From: Bacillota bacterium | GTDB taxonomy: Bacteria; Bacillota; Clostridia; Acetivibrionales; DSM-1351 | Assembly: GCA_023409265.1 (NCBI GenBank) | Contig: JAEYHZ010000041.1 | Coordinates: 1 to 51,664 of the forward strand | Direction: 5' to 3' | DNA: 51,664 bases | The notes under the pieces: generated by a model | What the model was told of the DNA's origin: nothing | Databases searched by the model: none | Seen by the model: only the letters and a program-made list of their open reading frames with translations | Made by a program: the position numbers and the translations under genes | Part shown: positions 1 through 8,052 of the stretch, piece by piece | How positions within the stretch are numbered: the stretch's first letter is position 1 | Layout of the letters: the number at the start of each line of letters is the position of its first letter

Positions 1-68
1 GTAATATTGAAGTATTTAAAAATGGGAAAATAACCTGGGAATACAAGGTACTAAAAGCTTTGGTGTAA
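1..68 (+). CDS. 3' end of an unidentified gene (partial)
   Basis: Frame 3 is open from the window edge and ends with TAA at 66-68, giving about 21 residues (…FKNGKITWEYKVLKALV). The composition looks protein-like, but the fragment is too short to name and could be chance. No terminator hairpin is obvious directly after it. Confidence 0.3.
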   Translation, partial: NIEVFKNGKITWEYKVLKALV

Positions 69-144
69 TTGGTAACATCAACGGTGCGGTCTGCAGGCTA
101 TTTTCCTACAGTAAATTGACACGATCACGAAATAGTAAAAAATT

Positions 145-171
145 TTGACACAAATGAAAATCTGTTATACT
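145..171 (+). promoter_or_regulatory. Promoter-like sequence
   Basis: TTGACA at 145-150 and TATACT at 166-171. The spacer is 15 bases, shorter than ideal, but an upstream TG at 163-164 makes an extended -10. It would start a transcript near 178 that reads into the terminator-like hairpin at 252-304. Confidence 0.45.
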
Positions 172-177
172 ATATAA

Positions 178-305
178 ATGTGTAATAGAATAACACAGTA
201 TAACATATACAACATATATGTAAGTGATACCTCTTTGGTATTGCTAGTATTAAGGGGAGCACCTATTGCTAAACTTTGGTCGGGATAGAATAGAGCTCCT
301 TTTTG
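178..305 (+). ncRNA. Candidate small RNA of about 130 nt (unidentified)
   Basis: Lies between the promoter at 145-171 and a strong hairpin (252-260 with 295-303: nine pairs including two G-U; inner stem CTATT/AATAG at 263-267 and 289-293) followed by a T tract. No open frame of useful length lies on the plus strand here. It matches no riboswitch or RNA class I can recognise by eye. It could instead be the leader of a lost gene. Confidence 0.35.
252..304 (+). terminator. Rho-independent terminator-like hairpin
   Basis: AAGGGGAGC (252-260) pairs with GCTCCTTTT (295-303), with an inner CTATT/AATAG stem and T-rich sequence after it, including a run of seven T near 313-319. It ends the candidate small RNA. 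Confidence 0.55.
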
Positions 306-762
306 CTATTATCTTTTTTTATTTTAACTTTTAAAGTGCTTCTTACTACAATCAAATTTCATCACCTCCAGCAATTAAATGTTAACACACTTTGTTTCTA
401 ATTCAAACGTAAAAAAAGTACAAATATTTCAAATGATAAACTTTATTTACTCTCGCTTCACTGTCCCTCTATTTCTTTACTTATCATATACATTTAATTT
501 TAAATAAAGACGTCTTTATATAAATACTACTACTTTTAATATAACGTAATGTTCGTCATTTTGCACAAAACAAAATTTTACCAGAACACATGTTCGATTT
601 CTATTATATACCTGTTTAGGCTCATTTACAATGTCAAAGAAATTTATAACCACATAATACCATATACCTGTTTTCAATGCTCAGGAGCCAGAACCGATTT
701 AAGGCGATTTGGAATTTTACACCCAAATGATTAATAATAATCACTAATGCTTTTCAATATCT
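305..762. other. Gene-free stretch with a 16-base palindrome
   Basis: No convincing gene on either strand. It contains a perfect 16-base palindrome, ATAAAGACGTCTTTAT, at 504-519, the size of a dimeric repressor site, but with no neighbouring start codon. A minus-strand GGAGGTG at about 363-369 precedes only very short frames. Confidence 0.4.
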
Positions 763-985
763 TTAAGTTTCTTCTAGTTCTTTGCAGTAACTAACAAGCG
801 ATTCTAATTTATTTTGCCATCTCCGTTTTTCTCGCTCGGACACTATATTTTCTTTAAATTCCGTTTTCAACATTCTGATAAATAAATTATAGTCTACTAT
901 TTGTACTCCAGGCAAACTTCAAATTTGGCGTTTATAATTTCAACCTATTCCATGACTTGCATCGCTATTGATTATTATTACGAAC
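763..985 (-). pseudogene. Decayed gene remnant (unidentified)
   Basis: Minus-strand frame 763-918 reads as a typical protein C-terminus (…VDYNLFIRMLKTEFKENI…, ending KELEET then TAA). The upstream part continues in another frame (…VEIINAKFEVCLEYK) after an in-frame stop. Joining the two gives one plausible protein tail, so this looks like a gene broken by a frameshift and a nonsense codon. There is no ribosome site. The family is not recognised. Confidence 0.4.
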
Positions 986-1196
986 TAACTGACAGAAAAT
1001 ATTATTAACGGAGAACATCTTCCTGTAAATAAGTCGAAAGCACAGTATAGATAAATTAAAATATGTTATGTCGCAATACCAAATATAACACGACATATTG
1101 TTTAAGTTAACAATAATCTTACTCCTTGTATTATCTCTTTATTACTCTGTTTATCTTGGAATTACCAAATAATTATATAACACTTATTGCCTTAAC

Positions 1197-1230
1197 AAAA
1201 AAACTCCCCCGGGTTCATGCCAGAGGAGTT
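1197..1230 (-). terminator. Terminator of the stalk-domain gene
   Basis: On the minus strand AACTCC (1230-1225) pairs with GGAGTT (1207-1202), with extra pairing inside, followed by a run of T. It sits just after the stop at 1246. Confidence 0.75.
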
Positions 1231-1245
1231 CTATTATCAGAAAAA

Positions 1246-1767
1246 TTAGTCTTGATCGTCAACTATTTCGATTTCAGCGTTCGGATCTATGCCAGGAAGT
1301 TCATATGGATTTTTATATTTTTCTTCTGCCTCGTCTAAAACTTTCATTACCGGTTCAATAACATCTTTATAGTAATTAGGTGAGACAAAGTATATATCAT
1401 CCGCGTAATGTACTACTTCACCATTTAAAACTCCATCTCTCACAAGACTGTAATCATCTGTTCTAAATTCAATCCAATCCGAATAATCAATCTCCGCTGT
1501 ATCTTTTGGTGTTTCACCTACCTCTATCCTCTTTTTATCACCGTTCCAGGCAACCTTTACTCCCAAGGCATTCCCCATTACAGCTAATGGCATATATGTA
1601 CTGCCGTTAATAGATACAATAGGTTTATCAGCTTTAAATGTTTTTCCATTTACTATTATTGGGTAATTTACCTCTTTTGCTATATATTGTTTAACCGCTT
1701 GAGCGCCTACTGAAATACCGGCAGTGATTAATGCTCCAACAAGCAGGCCTGATATAAATTTTTTCAA
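1246..1767 (-). CDS. Secreted stalk-domain protein (copper amine oxidase N-terminal-like)
   Basis: 173 residues beginning at TTG (1767) behind AAGGAGG at a normal distance. Residues 1-24 form a signal peptide or membrane anchor (MKKFISGLLVGALITAGISVGAQA). Residues 38-80 match the stalk domain common in Clostridia and Bacilli: a mature strand (YPIIVNGKTFK), then YMPLAVMGNALGVKVAWNGDKKRIEV. The acidic C-terminus is not recognised. The protein probably acts on the cell surface. It is single-gene, with its own terminator, and transcribed away from the following plus-strand cargo. A phage link is inferred only from position. Confidence 0.75.
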   Translation of the reverse strand: MKKFISGLLVGALITAGISVGAQAVKQYIAKEVNYPIIVNGKTFKADKPIVSINGSTYMPLAVMGNALGVKVAWNGDKKRIEVGETPKDTAEIDYSDWIEFRTDDYSLVRDGVLNGEVVHYADDIYFVSPNYYKDVIEPVMKVLDEAEEKYKNPYELPGIDPNAEIEIVDDQD

Positions 1768-1875
1768 TATAATCGCCTCCTTCTTTTATACAATTAATTT
1801 ACAATATATTGTTAAATAATACAAGCTTTGATATAGTTAACTTATAAAAACAGTTTATATTGGAGAACAAATAAA

Positions 1876-2214
1876 TTGGAAACCTGCAAAGTTGAAAACT
1901 GTGGTAATAATTGTGTAGCTAAGGGTTACTGCAGAAAACATTACATGCAAATTAGAAGAAATGGACAAATTCGCGATCCTAATAAAAAAATATGTAGTGT
2001 TGACGGTTGTAATTCTAGACACCATGCTAAAGGTTATTGTTCAAAACATTATAGAGAGTATTTATTAAAAGGTGAAATTACTACTAATAAAGTACATAAA
2101 AAATGTATACTCGAAGGCTGTGAAAATAAGAGCCGAGCCCTTGGTTTATGTTATAAACATTATGTTCGATTAAGAAGAAAGAGAAAAAATTCAGATAGCA
2201 CCTCATTAAAATAG
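1876..2214 (+). CDS. Triple zinc-knuckle protein
   Basis: 112 residues from TTG (1876) behind GGAG about ten bases upstream. It consists almost wholly of three tandem copies of a C-x(4)-C-x(5-7)-GYC-x(2)-KHY unit, at residues 4-24, 40-60 and 77-96, each with three Cys and one His able to bind zinc. Single units of this kind are found in phage HNH endonucleases and other DNA-binding phage proteins. Here there is no nuclease domain. A DNA- or RNA-binding role is inferred. A weak hairpin (TAGCC/GGCTA) follows the stop. Confidence 0.6.
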   Translation: METCKVENCGNNCVAKGYCRKHYMQIRRNGQIRDPNKKICSVDGCNSRHHAKGYCSKHYREYLLKGEITTNKVHKKCILEGCENKSRALGLCYKHYVRLRRKRKNSDSTSLK

Positions 2215-2333
2215 CCGAGCTGTGGCTACAACTCTTTTTCCTTGTGGAGATAGCTGATTTGCATCTTATATCAATTGCATTGTAATTTTGATTATTTAAT
2301 AAAATTAGCATATAGTATTTTTTAGGAGTTCAT

Positions 2334-2612
2334 ATGGATTTAAAAAAGAAAAAATTATTAATTAATACTGCAGTAGTTGTAATAATTGTATTATTTCTTA
2401 TTATACTTTTCTCTGGTCACTTAAAGAAAGCTGTAAGTTTTTTGTTATTTTCAGGGGGAATTATGGGATTGATATCAAAAAGCATACCAAATTTTAATTC
2501 GCCTTCTAAAGGCGTTAATTATCATATTGTTAGTTACGACGAAAATAGTCTATTAGGTCCATTATTAAATATTATATTTATTTTTGTTGGCATTGCAGGA
2601 CTATTGCTATAA
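2334..2612 (+). CDS. Small membrane protein, unknown
   Basis: 92 residues; AGGAG at 2324-2328 sets the ATG. Hydrophobic segments at about residues 9-27, 34-48 and 73-91, with a short basic N-terminus (MDLKKKK), predict two or three membrane helices. No family recognised. It lies on the same strand as the next two genes but is separated from them by 230 bases, so co-transcription is uncertain. Confidence 0.55.
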   Translation: MDLKKKKLLINTAVVVIIVLFLIILFSGHLKKAVSFLLFSGGIMGLISKSIPNFNSPSKGVNYHIVSYDENSLLGPLLNIIFIFVGIAGLLL

Positions 2613-2846
2613 TATTAAGCTGATATGTAGTACTTCTTATTATATACATTAAAACTCTAAAACGGAATATCCATCATAATACATGGCAATTATGACATGC
2701 AAGCAGATTACGAGCAATCATTTTAATTCAACCCTTTTTAAAGATTATTTATATAAACAATTTTATAGAAAAATTATCTAAATTTGTATTAATCTCTTTC
2801 ATTATTTTGAATTAAATGGTAATATTTTAGTAAATCTTAGAAAACG

Positions 2847-3554
2847 GTGATGAATATGTGGTTATTTGAAACTCCAAAGAATTACCCAGATATGCTAAAA
2901 AAAATTGCTTGGACAATGTTTTTTATTGTACTAATAGGGCTGTTCATTGTAGCGCAATATGATCAAAAATTTTCTGATTTTATGAAGTCTACCGCCTTTA
3001 ACCTTACATATGAAAAAGACGGATTAAAACTTTCGATTTCTTATATCTACATTCCGTTACTCTTTGCACTTCTAGAAAACATATTTAAACTTCATGATAA
3101 AATATCAGATATTTTCTTTATACGCTACCGATTCGATAAATTTGTAATTATTAATGAATATCTTAAATCTTTACAAATGCCTGATAAAATTAAAAAAGTA
3201 AATAAAAAAAATAGAGATAATATAATGATTGAAATTTTTTATAAATACGCTGGTTACGCTAGTCCTGTTATAGATTCGCATTTAGTTTACATGGCTTTGG
3301 GAAATTGGAGCTGGTACTGGATAATTATTGATACTTTAATAGTAAGTATCGTTTTAGGTGGTTTGATGCTTTACTTAGAATACTCACATTTAAAATTATT
3401 ATTAATATTGGGATTACTTTTATCATTGTATTTGATATCTATTATTATAAAAAATATTCAATGTAAGAAGAGTGCTATATCAGAAGTAAAAGCAATATTA
3501 GCAAATACGAAAAGAAAAAAAGAATCAGCCAGGTATCTAAACAATGAATTATAA
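2847..3554 (+). CDS. Four-helix membrane protein, unknown
   Basis: Up to 235 residues. GTG at 2847 is possible, but ATG at 2856 is better placed behind GGTGA (2846-2850), giving 232 residues. Four hydrophobic segments (about residues 20-38, 62-80, 152-176 and 183-202) with a polar middle region rich in Lys and Asp. The last 11 bases overlap the methyltransferase start, so the two are probably translated together. No family recognised. A pore-like or sensor role is only a guess from the four-helix layout and the pairing with an enzyme. Confidence 0.55.
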   Translation: MMNMWLFETPKNYPDMLKKIAWTMFFIVLIGLFIVAQYDQKFSDFMKSTAFNLTYEKDGLKLSISYIYIPLLFALLENIFKLHDKISDIFFIRYRFDKFVIINEYLKSLQMPDKIKKVNKKNRDNIMIEIFYKYAGYASPVIDSHLVYMALGNWSWYWIIIDTLIVSIVLGGLMLYLEYSHLKLLLILGLLLSLYLISIIIKNIQCKKSAISEVKAILANTKRKKESARYLNNEL

Positions 3555-4197
3555 AATTAATAATAATATTAATATTAAATCTCATAATGCAGCTAAATCT
3601 ATCAAACAAACAAATAAATTTCTTTTAAATTATATAACTCACTTACCATCAAATTATACAGTTTTAGATTATGGTTGTGGTAAACTTAGATATACTTTGC
3701 CTTTATGCGACACGGTTGAAACAGTTTTTGCTATTGATTCTAGTGAACAATTGGCAAGAATTCAAAATATTGATGGAGTAAAAACCACCGTTTTATCCTT
3801 TGAGGATAAGTATCCGAACCTGAAAATTTATGAATTATCGAAAAATGAGTGGATGAATAGGCATTATGATTTTATACTTTGCTCAAATGTTCTTTCAGCC
3901 ATACCATATCGTAAAGAAAGAGTTAAAGTTTTAAAAAATATAAGAAATGTGCTAAAACCAAATGGTACAGCTTTAATAACTGTTCAATATAGAAATTCTT
4001 ATTTTAGTGATTATGAGAACAGGAGCACTGCTATTCCTTACTATGATGGTTGGATAATTAATAATAAAGGAAATTACTCTTTTTACGGGTTAGTTATACC
4101 AGAGAAATTAAAAAAATTATGTTCAGAGGCGAAACTAATAATTGAAAACACACAATTAAAAGATGGTAGTTGTTATATATTTGTAAAGCGAGGATAA
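3544..4197 (+). CDS. Class I SAM-dependent methyltransferase
   Basis: 217 residues. Motif I is VLDYGCGKLRYT (about residues 40-51), the acidic end of strand 2 is FAIDSSEQL (about 61-69), and motif IV is DFILCSNVLSAIP (about 108-120), with the post-motif helix VLKNIRNVLKPNG typical of the methyltransferase 11/25 group. These show SAM binding; the substrate is unknown. No DNA-methylase NPPY/DPPY motif is seen, so a small molecule, tRNA or protein target is more likely. It overlaps the four-helix membrane protein by 11 bases and ends at a bidirectional terminator. Confidence 0.7.
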   Translation: MNYKINNNINIKSHNAAKSIKQTNKFLLNYITHLPSNYTVLDYGCGKLRYTLPLCDTVETVFAIDSSEQLARIQNIDGVKTTVLSFEDKYPNLKIYELSKNEWMNRHYDFILCSNVLSAIPYRKERVKVLKNIRNVLKPNGTALITVQYRNSYFSDYENRSTAIPYYDGWIINNKGNYSFYGLVIPEKLKKLCSEAKLIIENTQLKDGSCYIFVKRG

Positions 4198-4259
4198 ATA
4201 TCACCACTTATAAGTCAAGACCACACGTAGAACATGTGGTATAAGTTTCACAAATAGAT

Positions 4260-4300
4260 AAGCCTCCAAGGAGATCGTTTCTACCTGAAGGCTTTTATTT
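4260..4300. terminator. Bidirectional terminator between convergent genes
   Basis: AAGCCT (4260-4265) pairs with AGGCTT (4289-4294), followed by TTTTATTT on the plus strand. It serves the methyltransferase unit; the same hairpin lies just past the stop of the minus-strand metallopeptidase gene. A second imperfect inverted repeat lies at about 4203-4246. Confidence 0.6.
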
Positions 4301-5459
4301 ATCTCTTAAGCATAACAACTTTAGAGTTTAGTGAATTTAAAACATTAAGAGTTCCCGTGTCTAGAAAACACATATTTTCTAATTCTTCTGGCTGATATGG
4401 ATTGTCGTTCAAAAACTGTTCCTTAGATATTATATTATTATCCAATAATATGTTTAAGGCCTGCTTAAGTATTACTGGCTTTTCCATTTCCATAGTATCA
4501 TCATATGGTTCTCTATGCCAATACTTCCTTTGTGTCATTTGATTTTTAAGATATTGCAATTGTGAATCCGAAAATATATTTAAATTTGCTATTCTATATA
4601 TCATAGCTGAAATTGATACTTTCCATTTCTTTTTTAGCATAAGAAAATGTTCAATAGATGTTGAATATATCTCAGAAGAAAATGAACTTGCAGGTAATAA
4701 AAATGCTCCAGCAAAAATATTTGCCTCATCCTCAATCCTACTATATACTTCCGGCACATTCATATCCTCTTCAGTTATATGTGAATGCATAATTAAGTGA
4801 CCTAATTCGTGTGCTAAATCAAATCTATATCTTACTGAACTCAAATTGTCTGATCCATAAAAAATATAAGGAACACCATTTTTATACCATCGAGAAAAAG
4901 CATCTATTTTTTTATGATTATTTTTCATTGTAGAGATCATAAAGCCTTTTTTTTCAAGAAGCAAACTTAAGTTTGTTATTGGATAGTCTCCCAAATTCCA
5001 GTACTCCCTTAAACTTTTTGCTACTTCTTCAGCGTTAATATTAATGCCGTCTTCAGAATAATCATCCATTGATATTTTTGGTAAATCTGCACCTGGAATA
5101 TCAACAAAGTTTCTAAAATACATATCAATTTCTGCGAACTGATCTAGCCTCTGTTCAGATGCTTCTTTTAATTTAACAGTGGCACCTTTTTGTTTCCTAT
5201 AATAAATAGTACTCGAGGCAAAGTTACCTTCAAAGTCAGGCATTGGCTTCTTAAAATAATCTAGAGGATATTTTAGTGTATCAACATATTTCCTCAAAAC
5301 AAATTCGCTCGGCTCAATAGTTCCGATTTCATATTGAGATATAGCCTGTCTTGTAACTTCAAGTTCATTTGCTAATTCAGCCATTGAAAGCCCTCTCGAA
5401 ACTCTAGCTTGTCTGAGTCGAGCTGGAATATATTTTCTGTTATTCATAGGATCACCCAT
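4299..5459 (-). CDS. XRE-family regulator with ImmA/IrrE metallopeptidase domain
   Basis: 386 residues. An N-terminal helix-turn-helix (about residues 11-62, LRQARVSRGLSMAELANELEV…) is followed by a linker and a zinc peptidase with HELGH at 217-221 and a third-ligand region RIEDEANIFAGAFLLP at about 241-256. Proteins of this layout act as antitoxins or as peptidases that cut a partner repressor, as ImmA does for ImmR. The first 8 bases overlap the upstream gene; ATG at 5447 behind GGTGAT is an alternative start. With its partner it forms a two-gene unit that has its own promoter and palindrome. Confidence 0.85.
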   Translation of the reverse strand: MGDPMNNRKYIPARLRQARVSRGLSMAELANELEVTRQAISQYEIGTIEPSEFVLRKYVDTLKYPLDYFKKPMPDFEGNFASSTIYYRKQKGATVKLKEASEQRLDQFAEIDMYFRNFVDIPGADLPKISMDDYSEDGININAEEVAKSLREYWNLGDYPITNLSLLLEKKGFMISTMKNNHKKIDAFSRWYKNGVPYIFYGSDNLSSVRYRFDLAHELGHLIMHSHITEEDMNVPEVYSRIEDEANIFAGAFLLPASSFSSEIYSTSIEHFLMLKKKWKVSISAMIYRIANLNIFSDSQLQYLKNQMTQRKYWHREPYDDTMEMEKPVILKQALNILLDNNIISKEQFLNDNPYQPEELENMCFLDTGTLNVLNSLNSKVVMLKR

Positions 5460-6099
5460 TTATTTTAAATTTCTGTTGCAATTCCTTTTTTAATATTGGT
5501 ATATTTTCTTCGACTATATCATTTCCACTTTTAACTATTTCGAATGAGTCCATAATGCTTATATTTTTTAAATATTTTTTATATTCGTGGTCTGGAATAA
5601 CAATTCTACAATGAGTTAATTTATCACCATTTAAACCATATGTAAATATACAATAATTGGGTGCATTATAATCTGATGGCAAATCCTTTACTTCATCAAG
5701 TAGACTAATCTGAATGTCTTCAAAATTATTCCTTTTAGATAACTCAATTTTATATCTAGATTTAGAGGGTAAGTTATCAGCTTTTCTTGTTTTTGCCACA
5801 GTTGCGATAACACCATCAAAATTGAAAAAACTTACTTTGTATTTGTATGCTCCCAGTTCATCAGTTGTAACTGTGTAGGGTGAGGTACCCTTTTGAGATT
5901 CAATTGAAAATTGTCTAGATATTGAATAGGTTCTTAGATCATTAAGAGAGTTACACATATTTATATGATTAAAAAAATCCTTGTTGTCGCTTATAAATTG
6001 ATTACAAGCAAATATACCTGTCTGAATATTCTTTAATACTAACATTTTTGTCTTGCTTGTAAAAACATTTTCCAATAAATCTTCAGTCTTTTTATACAT
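5452..6099 (-). CDS. Unknown partner of the XRE/ImmA-IrrE protein
   Basis: 215 residues; ATG at 6099 behind AAAGGGGCGG. Mixed alpha/beta, soluble, no signal peptide, no recognised motif. The central part (about residues 75-170) is strand-rich (YKYKVSFFNFDGVIATVAKT, YCIFTYGLNGDKLTHCRIVIP). As first gene of a tight pair whose second member is an XRE/ImmA-IrrE protein, it could be the toxin of a toxin-antitoxin unit or the peptidase substrate. That is inference from order only. Confidence 0.55.
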   Translation of the reverse strand: MYKKTEDLLENVFTSKTKMLVLKNIQTGIFACNQFISDNKDFFNHINMCNSLNDLRTYSISRQFSIESQKGTSPYTVTTDELGAYKYKVSFFNFDGVIATVAKTRKADNLPSKSRYKIELSKRNNFEDIQISLLDEVKDLPSDYNAPNYCIFTYGLNGDKLTHCRIVIPDHEYKKYLKNISIMDSFEIVKSGNDIVEENIPILKKELQQKFKING

Positions 6100-6131
6100 A
6101 GCACCGCCCCTTTACATTTTATCTTGAAATT

Positions 6132-6160
6132 ATTTTATAATATTTGGACAAATTTGTCAA
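6132..6160 (-). promoter_or_regulatory. Promoter with palindromic operator for the XRE/ImmA-IrrE unit
   Basis: Minus-strand TTGACA (6160-6155), 17-base spacer, TAAAAT (6137-6132). A perfect 12-base palindrome GACAAATTTGTC (6147-6158) overlaps the -35 box. A repressor bound there would block the promoter, which suggests autoregulation by the XRE protein. Confidence 0.6.
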
Positions 6161-6197
6161 GTTGAACGCAATATTTTAATTAAAATTGTTTTCACAT

Positions 6198-6239
6198 AAA
6201 AAAATAAGCCTTTAAGAAGATAATACTCCCTAAAGGCTT
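6198..6239 (-). terminator. Terminator after the prophage lysis genes
   Basis: Minus-strand AAGCCTTTA (6239-6231) pairs perfectly with TAAAGGCTT (6214-6206) and is followed by ATTTTTTT. It ends the late operon after the holin gene. Confidence 0.85.
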
Positions 6240-6250
6240 GAACGTATATA

Positions 6251-6592
6251 TTATTTGATGCTTGAAGATTCTATTGATTTATTTATTTTTCCATCGTCCA
6301 GGCTGTCTTTTATCAGGTTAAACCATTCCTGCAGCTTTTGTTCAAGTAGACTCCTGGGAATAAAAAATCTCAACCAAGCCGGTATCATATTATATAGCTG
6401 ATTGAGTACCAAATTAAACCTTTCTTGACCCTTTTTTGTTCCTACAATTACACTTTCAGCCTGCCTAATCATTTTATAGGCAAGTTCCCTGAGTTTCTCC
6501 CAGCGCCGATTTATGATTAAATAGACTATGTATGCAGCTAACCCCAACCCAATTATAATAACCAGCCAATGTTTTAATAAAAAGTCCAACAT
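6251..6592 (-). CDS. Phage holin, LL-H-like
   Basis: 113 residues with one N-terminal membrane segment (about 9-27, WLVIIIGLGLAAYIVYLI) and a basic, helical cytoplasmic part (LAYKMIRQAESVIVGTKKGQ, then MIPAWLRFFIP). This matches the LL-H type holin family of Firmicute phages, proteins that open the membrane so the endolysin reaches the wall. Its start overlaps the endolysin stop by one base, and it is the last gene of the late operon, as expected for a lysis gene. Confidence 0.7.
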   Translation of the reverse strand: MLDFLLKHWLVIIIGLGLAAYIVYLIINRRWEKLRELAYKMIRQAESVIVGTKKGQERFNLVLNQLYNMIPAWLRFFIPRSLLEQKLQEWFNLIKDSLDDGKINKSIESSSIK

Positions 6593-7293
6593 TACGCCTT
6601 ACCTCCCATCTTATTAACTATGTTCATTATTAATCCATCAAGGTACTTTACAGTTTTCAATTTATCCATCCAATAATTAGGTGAATTCTGAGTGGCCTTT
6701 ACAACCTCTTCAGCGGAATTGAATTTATTTCCTAAAATCTCTTGGCATACCTGCAGTACTTCCTGCGCTTTCTCCTTTGTCTTTGGGCCAATGATCCCAT
6801 CGGCAGTTAAACCGGTTATGGTTTGAAATTCTTTAACGGTCACTTTTCCATCATCCTTTCTTAATGATAATACGCTATCCCGGATAGTTTCCTTTTGCTG
6901 CTGTGTAATATTGCTATGTTCCAGCAATTGCACGTGCCACGGCTCGTAACTCATAGGCTTGTACAGGCCGTACCTATACAAGTCTGAGTTTGTCAGCTTT
7001 TTAAACCATTCGTCTGTTATATCTAGGGCTATGCAATAACAATGATTGGAATTTCCATAAGCAGCCGCTAAACATTGGCCTTTGGTGTTATAAACAGACC
7101 CATTTACAAGCTGCCTACTTCCCAGGCTATTGGCTAATACCTGCTGATTAATAATTTTCTGCTTTTCTAAACTGCGGTACCCGGAGGTGCACAGGCAGTC
7201 TTTACCTTTAGCAACACAGAGAATATTTACTGCATGCACAAGCTTTGGATATACGCAGGCTTCGTCTAAATACTTGAACTTTACATTAGGCAT
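6592..7293 (-). CDS. Endolysin: M15-type peptidase with peptidoglycan-binding domain
   Basis: 233 residues. The N-terminal part is a VanY/L-alanyl-D-glutamate peptidase-type zinc enzyme: GYRS (38-41), SNHCYCIALD with probable zinc ligands H84 and D91, and EPWHVQL with E117 as general base and H120 as third ligand. Residues about 150-185 (VTVKEFQTITGLTADGIIGPKT) are a peptidoglycan-binding-1 repeat. It cuts cell-wall peptide bonds at the end of the lytic cycle. It overlaps the upstream coiled-coil gene by 8 bases and the holin by one. Confidence 0.88.
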   Translation of the reverse strand: MPNVKFKYLDEACVYPKLVHAVNILCVAKGKDCLCTSGYRSLEKQKIINQQVLANSLGSRQLVNGSVYNTKGQCLAAAYGNSNHCYCIALDITDEWFKKLTNSDLYRYGLYKPMSYEPWHVQLLEHSNITQQQKETIRDSVLSLRKDDGKVTVKEFQTITGLTADGIIGPKTKEKAQEVLQVCQEILGNKFNSAEEVVKATQNSPNYWMDKLKTVKYLDGLIMNIVNKMGGKA

Positions 7294-7582
7294 CTTTCAC
7301 CATCTCCTCTCTTAATTCGTTAATCCTTAAGTGTGCCTGTTTAGCAGATTCCTCTACCCGGGCCAGACGGTCAGCATGGTTATTTACTGTCTGATTTAAT
7401 CCCCTCAATTCAATGAGAGTATCATCACTCCGGCGCTTTATATAATCAATATCAGCCCGGAGCTGACCATCTTCAATCCCGCTCTGCTTTGATTCTCCTT
7501 TAACCCTGGCCTGTAAAGTAAGATATCCAAAGACAACACCGGCTATTGCTGCTACGCAGGTAATCAAAATGTTTGTTTCCAT
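7286..7582 (-). CDS. Holin-associated membrane/coiled-coil protein (XhlA-like)
   Basis: 98 residues if started at ATG 7582, which has AAGGG about seven bases upstream; an in-frame ATG at 7633 gives 115 residues but has a poorer ribosome site. An N-terminal membrane helix (ILITCVAAIAGVVFGYLTL) is followed by a long charged coiled coil (DYIKRRSDDTLIELRGLNQTVNNHADRLARVEESAKQ). The layout matches XhlA-type partners of PBSX holins, though the topology is reversed relative to XhlA. The lysis-cassette position supports this. Confidence 0.6.
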   Translation of the reverse strand: METNILITCVAAIAGVVFGYLTLQARVKGESKQSGIEDGQLRADIDYIKRRSDDTLIELRGLNQTVNNHADRLARVEESAKQAHLRINELREEMVKDA

Positions 7583-7663
7583 TAGAAACCCTTCTTCCTG
7601 TGAGTTTTTTATAAATAAAAAAAGATCACCCATTACTGAGCAATCTTCTAAAGATTTAAACCT

Positions 7664-7906
7664 TTATTTACCGTCTTTTCCCTCCATAAACCACTTATTT
7701 TCCTCTAAAAACAAATAAGTCTCTTTGCCGCAGATCCGGCAGGTATAACGGTAGCCCTGACCTCCGACTTTTAAGCTCGCTGCCTTTCGGACATCTAAAA
7801 TTTTATCGACTTCATACTTCCTGCCATCTGGCCAGGCAACCCAAAGTGGATTAACATAGCCGTTTGTCTTAAATTCTGCCAAAACGTCTACAAAGACTTT
7901 TTTCAA
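7664..7906 (-). CDS. Small CxxC protein, unknown
   Basis: 80 residues from TTG (7906) behind AAGGTGAT. A single CRIC pair (YTCRICGKETYLF) near the C-terminus suggests half of a zinc or metal site. Strand-rich, no membrane segment. It lies between the lysis cassette and the discoidin moron, in the spot where PBSX-like prophages carry variable small genes. Function not recognised. Confidence 0.5.
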   Translation of the reverse strand: MKKVFVDVLAEFKTNGYVNPLWVAWPDGRKYEVDKILDVRKAASLKVGGQGYRYTCRICGKETYLFLEENKWFMEGKDGK

Positions 7907-7988
7907 AAAATCACCTTCCGAACATACGTTTGATTTTATTATATGCCTGAATGATGACTTTAATCAATAGGTATTATTTAGGCCGCAG

Positions 7989-8018
7989 TATTATTCAATA
8001 ACCACTAAAAAGAGCATC
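7989..8018. repeat. Direct repeat, copy 1, beside the discoidin moron
   Basis: Thirty bases starting TATTATTCAATAACCAC, matched at 28 of 30 positions by 9264-9293. The two copies bracket the discoidin gene. Confidence 0.7.
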
Positions 8019-8042
8019 TGGAGTTTAATCCAAATGCCCTCT
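8007..8042 (-). terminator. Terminator of the discoidin gene
   Basis: Minus-strand AGAGGGCATTTGG pairs with CCAGATGCTCT and is followed by TTTTT. It lies directly after the stop at 8053 and shares its GAGCATC stem with the hairpin at 9286-9312. Confidence 0.75.
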
Positions 8043-8052
8043 AATTATTAAT

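Noticed and set aside
549..734. 61-residue plus-strand frame
   Set aside because: No ribosome site, poor composition, no likeness to any family.
1126..1338. 70-residue plus-strand frame
   Set aside because: Runs antisense through the terminator and 3' end of the stalk-domain gene.
6132..6170. Prophage left att site near 6.1 kb
   Set aside because: No copy of the tRNA-Ser core or ATTGTGAC repeats here; the palindrome is explained as an operator.
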